Origin: Cantharellus purpuraceus | Taxonomy: Eukaryota; Basidiomycota; Agaricomycetes; Cantharellales; Hydnaceae | NCBI GenBank assembly: GCA_025174535.1 | Contig: JALBUN010000015.1 | Coordinates: forward strand, 1-64,000 | Reading direction: 5' to 3' | Length of the DNA: 64,000 nucleotides | Part shown: in pieces, positions 20,696-32,307 of the stretch | Position numbering within the stretch: position 1 is the first letter of the stretch | Layout of the letters: every line of letters begins with the position of its first letter | The notes under the pieces: generated by a model | Told to the model about the DNA's origin: nothing | Databases searched by the model: none | What the model saw: only the letters and a program-made list of their open reading frames with translations | Position numbers and translations under genes: made by a program

Positions 20696-21456
20696 TGTTC
20701 CAGCTGCTGGACGTCTAGCTGCCGGACTTCTGGGGAGAAGGGAGAGGAGAGGGGGATTAGAGAGGACAGGGGAGGAACAGGAGCATATAGGAGGCTCAGG
20801 AGGTTTTGAGGGACAAAGGGGGTAAAGGAGGACGGTTACAGGAATGGAATAGGGAACAGGAGAAGCCCCTGTGAGTTCCAGAACTTCCTGGACATTATTT
20901 TGCTTTTATTTTCATCATTTCATCATCATGGACACTTCCCCCCATCATCATCTCATCATCCATCCCATCATTGACTCAGGACATTTACAAATGACTTCAC
21001 TCATTCATAGGACTTAGTATCATATATAAATCACATCTGTAATGCACTTGAATGGATAGAGCAATTATCTCTCACTTATTCTGTCTGTGTGTCTGAATCT
21101 ATTCGTACCTGGAATATCTCCAGAATGAAAGTGTATTTCTATTAGATTTTGCATATTCTATTAGAATATTGCATATCAACTCGAATCTCAAATTACGAAG
21201 CCATACAATCCCTGGCTATTTTTTTATTAAGCATTTACTCTCGTTCGAGTCATCTGCTCCTCATCCCTGCTCAAATTGTCAATATCTAGACAAAGACTAC
21301 ACCAAATCCCATCAAACTTCATACGAGGATACTCCCAAGATATATCTCAAATTTGACTGCACATACATCGTGTTCCCACCACTGCTCCATTTTCTATTCG
21401 ACTTCTGCTCGTCACTACACCCCAGCAAGGCAATTATTTACATTATTCAAATAACA
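20696..21456 (+). mobile_element. Copia-type LTR related to the Copia-1 LTR
   Basis: Starts TGTTCCAGCTGCTGG and ends TTCAAATAACA. Its middle shares blocks with the Copia-1 LTR ('aggctcaggagg', 'catttactctcgttcgagtc', 'cccagcaaggc'). The flanks do not form a target-site duplication. The right flank repeats Gypsy sequence already present to the left (20,528-20,690), so the LTR sits between two Gypsy fragments and does not split a single one. Confidence 0.7.
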
Positions 21457-22978
21457 TCTGCCTCCTCTGATCATCATCGAAGGCAATAACAAATATGAGA
21501 TATCTGAGATCCTGGACTTGTAGATTGATTGTTGGTACAAGTGCAAGCTCCAGTACCTAGTCAAATGGACTGGCTACGAAGGCACCAATGAAGAGTCCTC
21601 ATGGATCTCCACATCCGAACTTGATCATACATCCAAATCCATTTCCAATTTTCACTCCACTTATCCAGACAAACCTGGCCCTCTTATGAATCTTTAAGTT
21701 CCATTATTGATGCTAATTCTATTATTTCACATCATCATTTCATTACAAAGTCACAAAGGAAATTACAAGTCTACCCAACCTCCAAAAGAATCTCACTCCA
21801 CCCCATTTTTTCTCCACTCCAAAATATTACAATCATTTTCATTTTCATTTTTTTTTAGTTATACATTGCACTTCCTTTTTCCCTTCCCCTTGTCTACCTC
21901 AGGCTCTGTCTCTGACTCATCATCACTCTCCACATCCGACACCCAATCTTTCTCATCCCCCATGTCTGAATCCTTGTCCAAGGGGGCCATGAACTTCCAC
22001 AGCCAATGCAACTCAGCAGTCTGCCGACCCTCCAGAACCTCCTTCCGTTTCATCATCTTCACTAACTCCACTAACAACTGTTATTTGGAAGACTGGACTT
22101 ATAGGGGAGAGGGGAACAGAGGGGGAACAGAGGGGAACAGAGGGGGAACAGAGGGGAACAGAGGGGGAACAGAGGGGATAGGAGGAATAGGAGCGCACAG
22201 GAGGCTCAGGAGGTTGAGGGGGAGGTAGGAAAGCGAGGGGAAATGGTTAGGAGGGAAGAGGAGGAGCCCCTGTAAGCTCCACACACATCAGATCATTCTC
22301 CTATATTTCTTTTATATTTTATTTCGTCATTTTTTTCCCTATTGGCTCCACCCCCCATTTCGTTTTTATCACAAGTTTCTTTCCCATGTTTCACATGACA
22401 CAGAACTTTTATCACGAGTTATTAGCATGCATATCTTGTATAAAACATGCCTAGCTAGATATGCAATGGACTAGAGAATTTCCTCTCACCTGTTTCTGTT
22501 GTCTGTGTCTGAACTATTTGTTTCTGGAATAACTCCAGAACGAACGCGTATTTCTACTATCTTTGCATACTTCTCCAGAGTATTGCAACATCTATTTGAA
22601 TCCCAGTTTACGAAGCCTAAAATCCACTAGTTGATTTTCTATTAAGCATTTACTCTCGTTCGAATCATCTGCTCCTGATCTTCACTCAAATTGTCAATAT
22701 CTAGACGAAGATCACACCAAATCCCATCCAACTTCGTAGGAAGATACTACTCAAGTATATCTTCAATTCGATTATGCATACACTCAGTTCCCATCACTCC
22801 CTCTGTCTCTATTTGAAATCTACTCTCCACACACCCCCAGCAAGGCGAAATTTTTTCAACAACAACCCCTCCATCCGCTGGAGGTGCTCCAACTGAAGGT
22901 TAACCAGCCAGATAAGCTGGCCCACAGTACTGTTGGGCACGGAGACATGCCCCATACCTGCACCGGTCATTGCCCCGA
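21457..22978 (+). pseudogene. Gypsy-2b: chromodomain end plus antisense-gene fragment
   Basis: 21,457-21,700 encodes the end of the chromodomain on the plus strand (VKWTGYEGTNEESSWIS) up to TAA. A short spacer follows, then the minus-strand antisense gene: 22,077-21,859 gives the C-terminal part (MKRKEVLEGRQTAEL ... EPEVDKGKGKRKCNV), continued beyond the inserted LTR at 22,978-22,862 (STVGQLIWLVNLQLEHLQ). The arrangement is the same as in Gypsy-1. At about 22,978 the antisense gene is joined directly to gag, so the 3' LTR, 5' LTR and leader that should lie between are missing. Confidence 0.82.
22079..22861 (+). mobile_element. Copia-1-type solo LTR with TSD ACAAC
   Basis: TGTTATTTGGAAGAC...TTTTTTCAACA, 783 bp, flanked by ACAAC at 22,074-22,078 and 22,862-22,866. 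The empty site is Gypsy-1 at about 13,771 ('ctaacaacccctcc'). Compared with the Copia-1 LTRs it has an expanded G-rich tandem repeat (about 22,104-22,177), which accounts for most of the extra length. Confidence 0.92.
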
Positions 22979-24760
22979 ACAGATGGACCACATAGAGGCC
23001 ATCAATGAAGAGGACAACACCCCGCCCTCCCCAAATCTGGCATAAGCCATCTCCCTGCTCACCAGCAGCATCTGTAACCCACAAGCTCCTAAGTCCCAGA
23101 CCAAGGTCTGGGAACCCAACCCATTCGATGGCTCTGATCCATAAAAGCTCCAGCCATTCTTGGTTCAATGCCGGTTGAATTTCCATGACTGCCCCGACAG
23201 GTTCACATCCGATCGGGTGAAGGTCACCTTCACCATGTCCTATCTCAAGGGCACCACACTGGACTACGCTCATTGTTACGCACTAGGTCCAAATCGGGGT
23301 CGGAGATTTGGTCAGAGGTTTGGTCAGAGGTTTGGTCAGAGGATGGGTAGGAGTCAGAGAAGGAGTTGGGTATGTTGTGGGGTTGGAATGGACTTGGCTT
23401 CAGCTTATGTGCTGTGCCCTCACTAATACCTGTGTCCAAGATTTCGGAGATGGAGTACAACTTAGAGAGTTAGGATCGGACTTATGAACTAGGCATGATT
23501 TGATATTCAAACTGGGGAATGAAGGCCCCAGTCGGGCAACTTAAATACATATTTTGAAATCTAATAATAATTACTCTGGTGATGGGTCTCTGAGGCCAAT
23601 GGCCTTACATGAGTATGTCTGAGTCCCACGGGATGGATGTCTGTTCCTATGGTGATGCTGATGCATCAATTGGAACTGGAGATGGATGGGCAGAATCGGC
23701 AGTGACAATCGGACAGGTAAATGGAGATGTGGCGGTTTCCAAATGGAGTATAGATTTCATATGCGTGGGGATCTGAGTGGATCGGACTGGGATCTGGGTG
23801 TTAATGAATATAGTCATAACACTCATGGACGACTCTGATGATCCGTCATGGTCAGAAGACTACTCTGACTTCATCTCCAAACTTCAGACCAATTTCGGTC
23901 CTTACAACCCTGAGGCCGATGCTGAGAATGAACTCAATCAACTTCGGATGAAGGAAAATCACAAAATCACAAAATACATTGTGAGTTTCCAGCGGCTAGC
24001 CCTGAAAGTCCAATGGGGTGACACCACACTCCGATGCCAATTTTACATTGGTCTTCCATCCTGCATCAAGGACAAGATATCACGCATCAGTAAGCCAGAT
24101 ACTTTGGTTAACCTTCACAAGCTCGCCCAATCCATTGAGCCCGTTATTGGGAACATCAATCCAAGGTCTCCCGCAAAAATTCAGCTAACAACAAATCAGA
24201 AAAATCATTGGACAAGACCCCAAAGTCCAACAAGGGGTCTGATAAGAAGACCACCGCCAACTCAGGCCAGAAGTCAAACATGGGTAACACTGCCACTTCC
24301 GGTTCTGGTCAGAACAACTCCGGAACTGGCAATAGCTCTGGAGCTCACAAGAGCGCTCCGGACCTCTCCACCAAGCTGGGAAAGATGGAAAACTTACCCA
24401 GCAGGAACGCCAGCATTGCATGGACAACAACCTCTGTCTGTTCTGCAGAAAACCCAGCCACCAAGCCAAGGATTGCAACAAGGCAACCTCATCCGCAGCA
24501 GGGGCAAAGGGCCATGCCACCAATGCCATGACGGACCAAAAAAAACGGTAAGCAGTCCTATAGCCTCCATATGGGCTGAGGGCTGCATTCATCCTCCCCA
24601 TACGCATCCGCTCTTTCCCACTCCGACTCCCTTACCTTCCTCATCTACTCCGACTCCATTCCCAATACTGCTATTCAAGCATTAATTGACTCCGGTTCTA
24701 CTCACTGTTTCCTTGATTTCTCTTTTTCCAATTTACATAAACTCCATACATACATCATAA
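22979..24760 (+). pseudogene. gag-pro: Gypsy-2 gag and protease
   Basis: Gag homologous to Gypsy-1, interrupted by the solo LTR. The part after the LTR (23,822-24,200) reads DDSDDPSWSEDYSDFISKLQ, NPEADAENELNQLRMKENHK and keeps CAA where Gypsy-1 has TGA 9,160. The linker and zinc knuckle (about 24,200-24,490) are spread over several frames. The protease motif IDSGSTHCFL is near 24,690. No intact frame remains. Confidence 0.82.
23274..23821 (-). mobile_element. Gypsy solo LTR with TSD CTCAT, inside Gypsy-2 gag
   Basis: TGTTACGCACTAGG...TAGTCATAACA on the plus strand, so sense is minus. Flanked by CTCAT at 23,269-23,273 and 23,822-23,826. Gypsy-1 gives the empty site ('gcgctcatggacgac', about 9,040), although a short gag segment just left of the insertion is also missing. 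It shows that the family inserted into its own copies. Confidence 0.9.
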
Positions 24761-27008
24761 CTCCGATATTGCTCTGATTATTTGATGGCACTACTAATGC
24801 TGTTATTTCACAAGCTATAGATCTGTCTATCCGTTTTTCTGTTGGAGAAATCCAGAACCTTACATTCTATGTTACTCTGCTTGACTCCAGCTGTTCTGTA
24901 GTTCTCGGACATAATTGGCTCACCACTACAATCTGTTGATTGACTGGGCATTGGGCCATATCACATTCCATTCCCCAGTACAGGCTGTGTCATCCCCAAC
25001 GTCACCAGCAACTTTAGGTGCAAAATTATCTTCTGCCTCCACTGACTCCGCTCCGATAGATACTCCATCTACCCCACCATCTATATCAATGGTGGACGGT
25101 ATGTCTTCGCCAGACTAAGCAAACTGGATGGTTCTCACACATTCCAGGTTCACCTCTCTGACCCGATATTCCTTGCTGCCTGTTCTGCCCGATCAACTCC
25201 ACCAGACCTATCTATGGTCCCTAAGGAGTATCATGAGTTCGCCGACATGTTCAGCAAGTCTAAAGCCAACTCCCTAGTGGAACACCGACCATATGATCTC
25301 AAGATTGAGTTGGATGACAACTCCACCCCTCCACTTGGCCCTATCTACTCGCTATCCCAAAAAGAGCTACTGGCTCTCCGGACATTCATAGACGAGAAGT
25401 TGGCCACGGGCTTCATCCACCCATCCCTATCTCCCCATGGAGCTCTGGTCCTGTTTGTCTGCAAAATGGACGGATCACTCCATCTATGCATGGACTTCTG
25501 TGGACTTAACAAGATCATCAAGGAAGACCGATACCCAATACCCTGCACTGTGGACCTACTTGAGAGTCCGTGAAAAGCTAAGATCTATTCCAAAATAGAT
25601 CTCTGACATGCCTACCATCTAGTCTGCATCTGAGAAGGCAATGAGTGGAAAACAACCTTCCACACTTGATATGGATCTTTCGAGTGGTGTGTCATGCCCT
25701 TCGGACTGACCAATGCTCCAGCCATGTTCCAGAGGTTCATGAATGATACCTTCGCTGACCTCCTCAATGTGACCGTCCTTGTTTATTTAGACAACATTTT
25801 GGTATATTTGGACAATGAAGAAGAGCATCGGACACATGTCCGAGAAGTACTCTGACGTGGCCTCTTCACCCGCACCAACAAATGTGAATTCCACTCTGAC
25901 TCAGTCAAGTATCTAGGCTATACCCTCTCCCCGGCAGGACTGACAATGTCTGATGACAAAATCAAAGCCATACAGGAATGGCCAGAACCGTGGAAAGTCA
26001 AAGATGTACAGTCCTTCCTGGGGTTCGCCAATTTCTACTGCCGCTTCATTTACAGCTACTCTGATATCACCATTCCGCTTACCTGACTTACTAGGAAGGG
26101 TACCCAATGGAATTTCACTGATGAATACATTCCTATCCTATTAGAAACCAATGTCTCCGACTATGCACTTGCCACAATCCTGTCCATCATCTCTCCAGAC
26201 AATGGACAAGTCCATCCAATCACTTTTCACTCATGTACATTTACACCCCCTGAACTGAACTATGATGTTCATGACAAAGAGCTCCTTGCCATATATGAAG
26301 CCTTCCAGATATGGAGACACTACCTCAAAGGCCCCCCTGATCCAGTGGACATCATAACGGACCACAAGAACTTGGAATACTTCTCCACAACAAAACTGCT
26401 CACCTGGAGACAAGTCCGATGGTCTGAATACCTGTCTCAGTTCAACCTCGTTATCCGTTTCCATCCTGGTCGACTTGGAGCAAAGCCTGATGTGTTAACT
26501 AGACACTGGGACATCTACCCTAAAGAAGGGAGTAGCAACTATGCCACTGTAAACCCACACAACTTTTGTCCTGTGTTCACTAATGAGCAGCTGGCATTGT
26601 CCCTATGGGCATCCACCCTCATGACTCTGAGCTGTCACCATTATGGACATTGACCAACTCTGCTCCAACATCTGCTCATCACTCCGATCTGATCCAGTTG
26701 CAGTTAAACACTTCAACAACCCTTCTGATCCAAAATGGTCACTTGACCCCAAAGGACACCTCCAACATAACAACCAGACATACGTCCCTGACGCCAACGG
26801 TCTCCAACTCTGAGTTTTGCAGTATTATCATGATCACCCAATCTCCAGCCATTTTAGGCAAAATCACACACAAGGGTTAATCCGATGAGACTATGTATGG
26901 CATCCGAGAATACATTCAACACTACTGTAACTCCTGTACCACATGTATGTGCTCAAAATCACAAAGGCACAAACCCTACAGAACACTTAAGCAACTTCTG
27001 GTCCTGGA
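24761..27008 (+). pseudogene. pol: Gypsy-2 RT, RNase H and integrase zinc finger
   Basis: RT at 25,214-25,900 ([31 protein letters not shown], then YLDN at about 25,790). It keeps CGA at 25,529 where Gypsy-1 has TGA 10,786. Stops include TGA at 25,573 and about 25,851. RNase H at 26,150-26,600 (HDKELLAIYEAFQIWRHYL, ITDHKNLEYFSTTKL). The H2C2 region at 26,820-26,950 keeps CGA where Gypsy-1 has TGA 12,209. Ends at LTR-B. Confidence 0.82.
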
Positions 27009-28437
27009 TGTTTTGGAACCCGCAAAATTATGGTGTTAGGGCAAACTCTAAATCACCACAATTCCATGAATGAACAGCTGAGAAGAATATCAAAACCTGC
27101 TGCAGCACAACTCCAGAAACAATTTAACATTTGTACTTTGGTTACAATCCATTGTAATGGTCAATGCAGACGATATGCAGGAAGGTAATACGTTTCTTAG
27201 CAGTAGGGAATGAATAAAGACTTCCAGAGTCTAGAGTTCACGGACGCTTAGGGGTCCAGATATTCCAAAAAGAGGGGAATGCACTTAGAGGCTAGAGGAA
27301 GTAGGTGGATGAATCCAACCATCCAACCAGTGACACTCTGAAGCGGGTAACAGCAATGTGTGAAGTAGTCTAGCAACTGCTTCACACAAGTTCAAGATTC
27401 TAATGCTCTGCAAAGGCAGTACACACTAGTAACTTAAACAAGAGCACTAATGGCAGGACTATTGACAGACAATCTCACCCTGTAGATTCGTAGTCACACA
27501 AGGTAGATACTACACTCACGCCCAAAGCAGGACAATCACTACTTTGAGTGCAATCGAATACAGTTACACAACTGTAAGCCACCCTTGAACTGGACAATCA
27601 ACAGTTACTGAGATATAGAGGATGACACTGTATGTCACTCTAGTCACACTGATGTGCAAATGATGGGGTAGAAATGGTTATTTATTTCAGAGGCAGAATG
27701 GGCTCCTTTTATATTGTATTTACAGGAGCTGACTAATACTACTGGAAAATTCTACCTATTAATAGATGGAAACTACTGGAAGCTAGTGGAATATGTGAGA
27801 AGGGAGTGGAAGTTTCCTAGCCAATGAGCTGCTTGATTTGCTCTGACTCATGGCATGAGTCATGGATGGAGTCATAGTGTGACTCAGAGCAGGAGTCATG
27901 GTATGAGTCATGGAAGGAGTCATAGCATGAGTCATGGCAGGAGTCATTGCATGAGTCACCATTACTCAAATAACTCGGTCAATACTTTGTTTCCCAGGCT
28001 GATTAGCACAGCTATGGGTAGGCACAGCTTCTATTGAACTCTCCACTGAAAATGGAGTCAGGAGGTGCAGTGGTGGCGAAGATATTGAGCATTTACTGGC
28101 AGTGATGACCAGATTGAGTCGGAGATTGAAATGAGTCATGTGATTGAAAATGAGTCAGTTGTCCCGGTGACTCCGGCTGACTTTGGGGCTGCTGACATCT
28201 GCGAAGGTTTGTGGGTCCATGTGGGTCCCAAAACTTCGCCCAGCAGAACAATAAGTTTGTAGACTCATTTCTGCATGGAAAATTCCCAAAAAAATATGAA
28301 AAAATAGAGAATATTTGAATGGCCCTGAATCAAGAGAAAGCAGCAGATATATGCTGATATTTTAAGGCCATCAAGCAGAATTGTACAGTTTCGGGACTTT
28401 AAACAAGATCTTTTAAGGGAAAACCAGTTCCCATACA
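27009..28437 (+). mobile_element. LTR-B family solo LTR, copy 2
   Basis: TGTTTTGGAACCCGC...GTTCCCATACA, 1,429 bp, uninterrupted. The left flank is the Gypsy-2 integrase and the right flank is the MPS1 pseudogene. The flanks CTGGA and ATGCC do not match, so a rearrangement followed insertion. It contains an unusual array of AP-1/Gcn4-like sites (27,844-27,958). Confidence 0.85.
27844..27958. promoter_or_regulatory. 12-bp tandem array of TGASTCA (Gcn4/AP-1-like) sites in LTR-B
   Basis: Perfect TGA[G/C]TCA heptamers start at 27,844, 27,856, 27,880, 27,904, 27,928 and 27,952. GGAGTCA variants fill the intermediate 12-bp positions (27,868, 27,892, 27,916, 27,940). Two more perfect sites lie at 28,132 and 28,151. 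The heptamer is the consensus bound by fungal Gcn4/Cpc1-type bZIP factors. Binding here is inference. Confidence 0.6.
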
Positions 28438-30600
28438 ATGCCCGAAGCTTTGGTAACTGCCACGGCAGTTGGCCATCGCCCCTTCATAAAGATCATGTCA
28501 CACACCAATGGTGAGTCCGATGCCCAAGGTTGCGCCCCTCCCTGCATGTTGATTTCCATCCACACAACTCATTCAATACCGAGATTCAGCATTGGGATCA
28601 AGCATGGGGAACACATAGCAGGATCTGGCGTCCATTACACCGCAGCCGGAGCCTCTGCCCAGCCTCAGTCATAGCAACTCGCAACAGCAGATGCAGTCTC
28701 AGCCCTCATCCCGTGGTCAGCATCAACAGAGTCCTACTGCTCTGGAAGTGCATCATATGCATTTGAATGGGGCAGGGTACCATGCACATGCAAATGGAGG
28801 ACAAGCTGGTGGTGCTGCTGTGGCAAAAGGAAAGATGTGGGGGATGGGGGCGGAGGTTGTGGGGGATGTTGATCGCGATTTGGGTGGGTTGGGCTCATTG
28901 GGTGAGGTGGGAGTGCGTGAGAAGGATGCCAGAAAGACGAAGCCTCCCCCAGCTCCCGTGAAAGTCAATGGAGCCAAGAACTTCACTGTGCGCAACATGT
29001 TTTTTCTTCTTTTCTTTTTTGGCGGTGCATGACTCATATGGCTTTTGTCGTTGTGTAGGTGAACAGGAAGACATATGACAAGCTCAATATGATTGGCAAG
29101 GGTGGATTGTCGAAGGTGTATCGCGTCATTACTCCCTTGAACAAGATATATGCCCTCAAATGGGTGAGTCTTGACCGGATGGACCAGGGGACAATGCAGG
29201 CAAGTCGTTGTGTTGAGTGGGACTCGACCATCATGAATCATCTTCACTGTGAACACGTCGATTGGACGGGAACGAGTGTATCATTCAACTTGTAGAAAGC
29301 GAGGTCCGAGGTGGGAGTAATGGCCACCTGATGCTCGTATGTATACCTTATTCGTGGACTGTATGGGGGAGACTCAAGTTGCTGGCTAGGTGATGGAGTG
29401 CGGGGAGGTGGATCTAGCCAGGCTAATAGCTGCGAAACAAAGTAGGTCACTGGATATGGTGTGGGTTTCCTACCATTGGAAGCAGGTATGATACTATCCC
29501 ATCTGAAGGCTGGAATGTAACCTGATATGTTGCTCCGTTCAGATGCTCAAGGCCATACATGTCATTCATGAAGAGAAGATCGTCTATTCTAATCTGAAAC
29601 CTGCCAACTTTGTTCTCATGAAAGGCGAGCTCAAGTTAATTGACTTTGGGATTGCGAATACGATTGCAAATAATACGGCAAACCTTCAGAGAGATCATCA
29701 GGTATAACAGATATATTAGGGCTGTGTAAGCAAGTTGTTTTTGGCGATGCATTTGTTTATTAGATTGGCATGGTCAACTATATGAGCCCAGAATCCATCG
29801 AGGTGCGGTGCTATTGCATGGTGTTTCAATGATGGCTGAGATTCTCACTTGCGTGTAGGTGGCAGAAGGGAATTCTTGACTAAAGGTATGCAGCCACGTG
29901 CGACTTTGGAAATCTGTCTATCTCATGGCTTGTTTCTCAGGTCGGCCGCCCAAGTGATGTCTGGTCCCTGGGCTGCATTCTCTATCAAATGATCTATGGG
30001 ACTCCGCCATTTCATCAATTCTCCATGTTCCAGAAGATGTGCACCATTGTTGATCCGAACAACATAATTGAGTTTCCTGAAGAGGCTATATCTATTGTGC
30101 TACAACCACGAGGTGCTGTCTGTGGGACAAATGGCAACGGGCCAGTACCTCCAAAAAAGATATATCATCTGGTGAAGGCTGTTCCACTGGAGGTGATTGA
30201 GAGCCTGAAGAGTTGTTTGATGAAAACCCCCAAGGAGCAGGAGACCATACCGCAGCTGCTAATAGTGGGATGGCTGCATCCCAAGGGAAGGATGGGAGAA
30301 TTGAGTGAGTGGTCAGATGTTGTGTATGATTGGATTCTGAGTATTTGAAAAGGCTTGTCTCCCAACGAGGTGGTGATTGACTGTGATCTGCTGAAGCAGG
30401 TTGTCACGTGGGTGATCAGCGTTGGCCTGACGATGGGTATGCCAAAGGAGGGAGAGGAGTTTGAGGAGCCGCTTTCGGTATGATTTTTTTTTTGTTCTGC
30501 TGTTGTATTTTTGTCTGGCTGATTCCTTGTGCCAATAGCAAACTTTGATGCAACTCCAGTTGTGCACATGAAAACGATGAGGTTCAAGTTACGTGTAAGG
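28438..30600 (+). pseudogene. MPS1/TTK-type dual-specificity kinase, degenerate copy
   Basis: Spindle-checkpoint kinase family. Exon ends follow from GT-AG introns at 28,988-29,058, 29,337-29,389, 29,486-29,542, 29,702-29,763, 29,803-29,858 and 29,886-29,940. Motifs in order: TYDKLNMIGKGGLSKVYRV (Gly loop), ALKWVSLD (Lys), VMECGEVDLA (hinge), [20 protein letters not shown] (DFG intact), NYMSPESIE, GRPSDVWSLGCILYQMIYG. The catalytic loop has Tyr-Ser-Asn at 29,585-29,593 where MPS1 has His-Ser-Asp, so the catalytic base is lost. TGA stops at 29,877 and 30,346 and a scrambled segment near 29,200-29,270 confirm decay. The N-terminal exon starts at the LTR-B boundary, so the upstream gene is missing. 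A last intron may lie at about 30,478-30,538. Confidence 0.85.
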
Positions 30601-31619
30601 GTATTTTACTGTACATAGTACAAAGGTATTATTCACCTTTGGTGTGAAATTTTTGGTATCTTGCTGTTTGACAGTCCATCCTGACGCATGTTCTCCTGCA
30701 GCAATGGTAGCATGGACTTGCTTCTGGTCATTCCATCGTACTGCTGTCGTTGCTATTATTCCCGCTCATTCCCATGTTTTCTTGTCTTCCCCTCATGATC
30801 TCTGCACATACACCAGCAGTATTGGTTTCCTTTTTCTCTCAGTTTCCACAATCCATCCCTTCCCCCCCCTACACATACAATGCATGATGACTTTCGTTTC
30901 CTTCTCTATTCTTTGACCATCGTATGGTGACATTGATTAATATACCATTTTTCTAAATGAGTCCTGAAAAGGCTAAGTGGCTGCGGCACAGCTTACCCAA
31001 TGACCCCGATCAACAACATATGTCACATGTCACATTTGATGTCAAACCTGGCTGGCCTGACTATAAAGAGCAACTAAAAAGTAAATTCCTAGTATGATAC
31101 AAGCAGTTTTACATCCTCCTCGAAACAGCTAATTGGCATGGGAATGATATCATGATATCAATGTATAGGTCCTACCACCTCAAGTTTTGACTTCATGCAA
31201 GGGCTCTGTGAGTTTTCTGTTGAAGTCCACACGAGCCTGAAGACCATGACCAGTGTGGTGAGCGCACCTCAGAACCAGCAAATCCAATTGTGACACACTC
31301 TTCATCCTCGTTGAACACGTCGAATGCACGTGTGAGCTCTTGAAGCGTCATTCCACGCTTTCCCAATCCCCCATCACATGGTATGTTTTGGACAACGATT
31401 CTAAGGGGGTATTCTCTGCCCCTGAGGAGCAATGCTGTACTCGCTGTGGGTTAGAGGGAACATGTGAGGACTGGGATGCTTGATAGCTCAACATGAAAGG
31501 CGTCATAAACCGCATGAAAGGTGGAGAGAGGTAGCCAGGTACTCTATATATCACCGGTGATTCAATGCCCCTCGTGCCACACATCAGCCTCACCATCGAG
31601 TTTGCACCCACCGAGCATG
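30601..31619. other. MPS1 3' flank and unassigned sequence
   Basis: 30,601-30,950 is pyrimidine-rich and looks like the 3' UTR of the kinase. 31,190-31,695 holds overlapping minus-strand ORFs (for example one containing GMTLQELTRAFDVFNEDEE) without a family I recognise. No splice pattern or conserved motif supports a gene. Confidence 0.4.
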
Positions 31620-32165
31620 GCGGACATCCCACGTGCTGGGTGCGTGAGTTCAGAGTCTGAGGTACCTGCACCCGCCCCCCTTGCACCTGCCGCACTCACA
31701 CCTGCCCCCTCCAGCCCATCCACCACCCAGGGCAGGCCAGAATCAATCCGACTCACACTTTGCTCCCTCTGGCCCACACTTGTGCCCTCTTCAGCCCTCA
31801 CTCGTGTCCACACTCACACCCCTGCACTCACACCCCCTCCACCCCACACTTGCATCTGACTCCTGCCCATGCCTCCTCTAGCCCACACTCGCACCCCCTC
31901 TAGCCCACACCCCCTTCAGCCTGCATGCGTGCCTGCTGACGTGCACTGTGCTGTCCCTGCCACCCAGTCTGTCCCCCGCCAGCATCCACCCCGGTGACGG
32001 TGCATATGGTGTGCCCCACGGCGACAGGGACAACTACCGCCACCATGATGACGGCCCGGAGGAGGGCACTAGCGCCTGTACTCGCACCTGCTGCACTCAC
32101 ACCTGCACACTAGCGCCCACATTCGCACCTGCCATACTTGCCCCTGCCCCGCACATGCAACATGT
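31620..32165. repeat. Degenerate CA/CT-rich minisatellite
   Basis: Loosely repeated units of the type 'cctctagcccacactcgcac' and 'cacctgccccctccagccc'. They give Pro/His/Thr-rich translations in every frame, which are not evidence of genes. The unit is irregular and the edges are approximate. Confidence 0.55.
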
Positions 32166-32307
32166 ATTTAGTAAAATAATTCTTTAGTTTTTTGTTTTTT
32201 TTTTAGCAAAGTGTTATTTAGAGATTTAATAAGATTTAATTAAGTTGACAAACCCTAAGGACAAATGGAAAATAAAAATGACATGAGAGAGATTTTAACC
32301 TTCAACC

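Larger units (their letters stand above)
22979..27008 (+). mobile_element. Gypsy-2: gag to integrase zinc finger, no LTRs
   Basis: Collinear with Gypsy-1 from gag (about 8,744) to the start of the integrase core (about 12,335). It is interrupted by a solo LTR of the same family (23,274-23,821). A deletion of about 75 bp lies between RT and RNase H (about 26,128). CpG-transition decay is heavier than in Gypsy-1. It is cut at 27,009 by LTR-B. Confidence 0.88.

Noticed and set aside
20696..21456. Clean insertion of this LTR into the Gypsy chromodomain
   Set aside because: No target duplication, and the right flank repeats sequence already present on the left, so two Gypsy fragments are juxtaposed.
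31190..31695. Minus-strand gene containing GMTLQELTRAFDVFNEDEE
   Set aside because: Short overlapping ORFs without a recognisable family, splice sites or conserved partner in the window. Left as unassigned sequence.
31620..32165. Pro/His/Thr-rich protein gene
   Set aside because: All frames give similar low-complexity output from a degenerate minisatellite, and there is no start context or intron signal.
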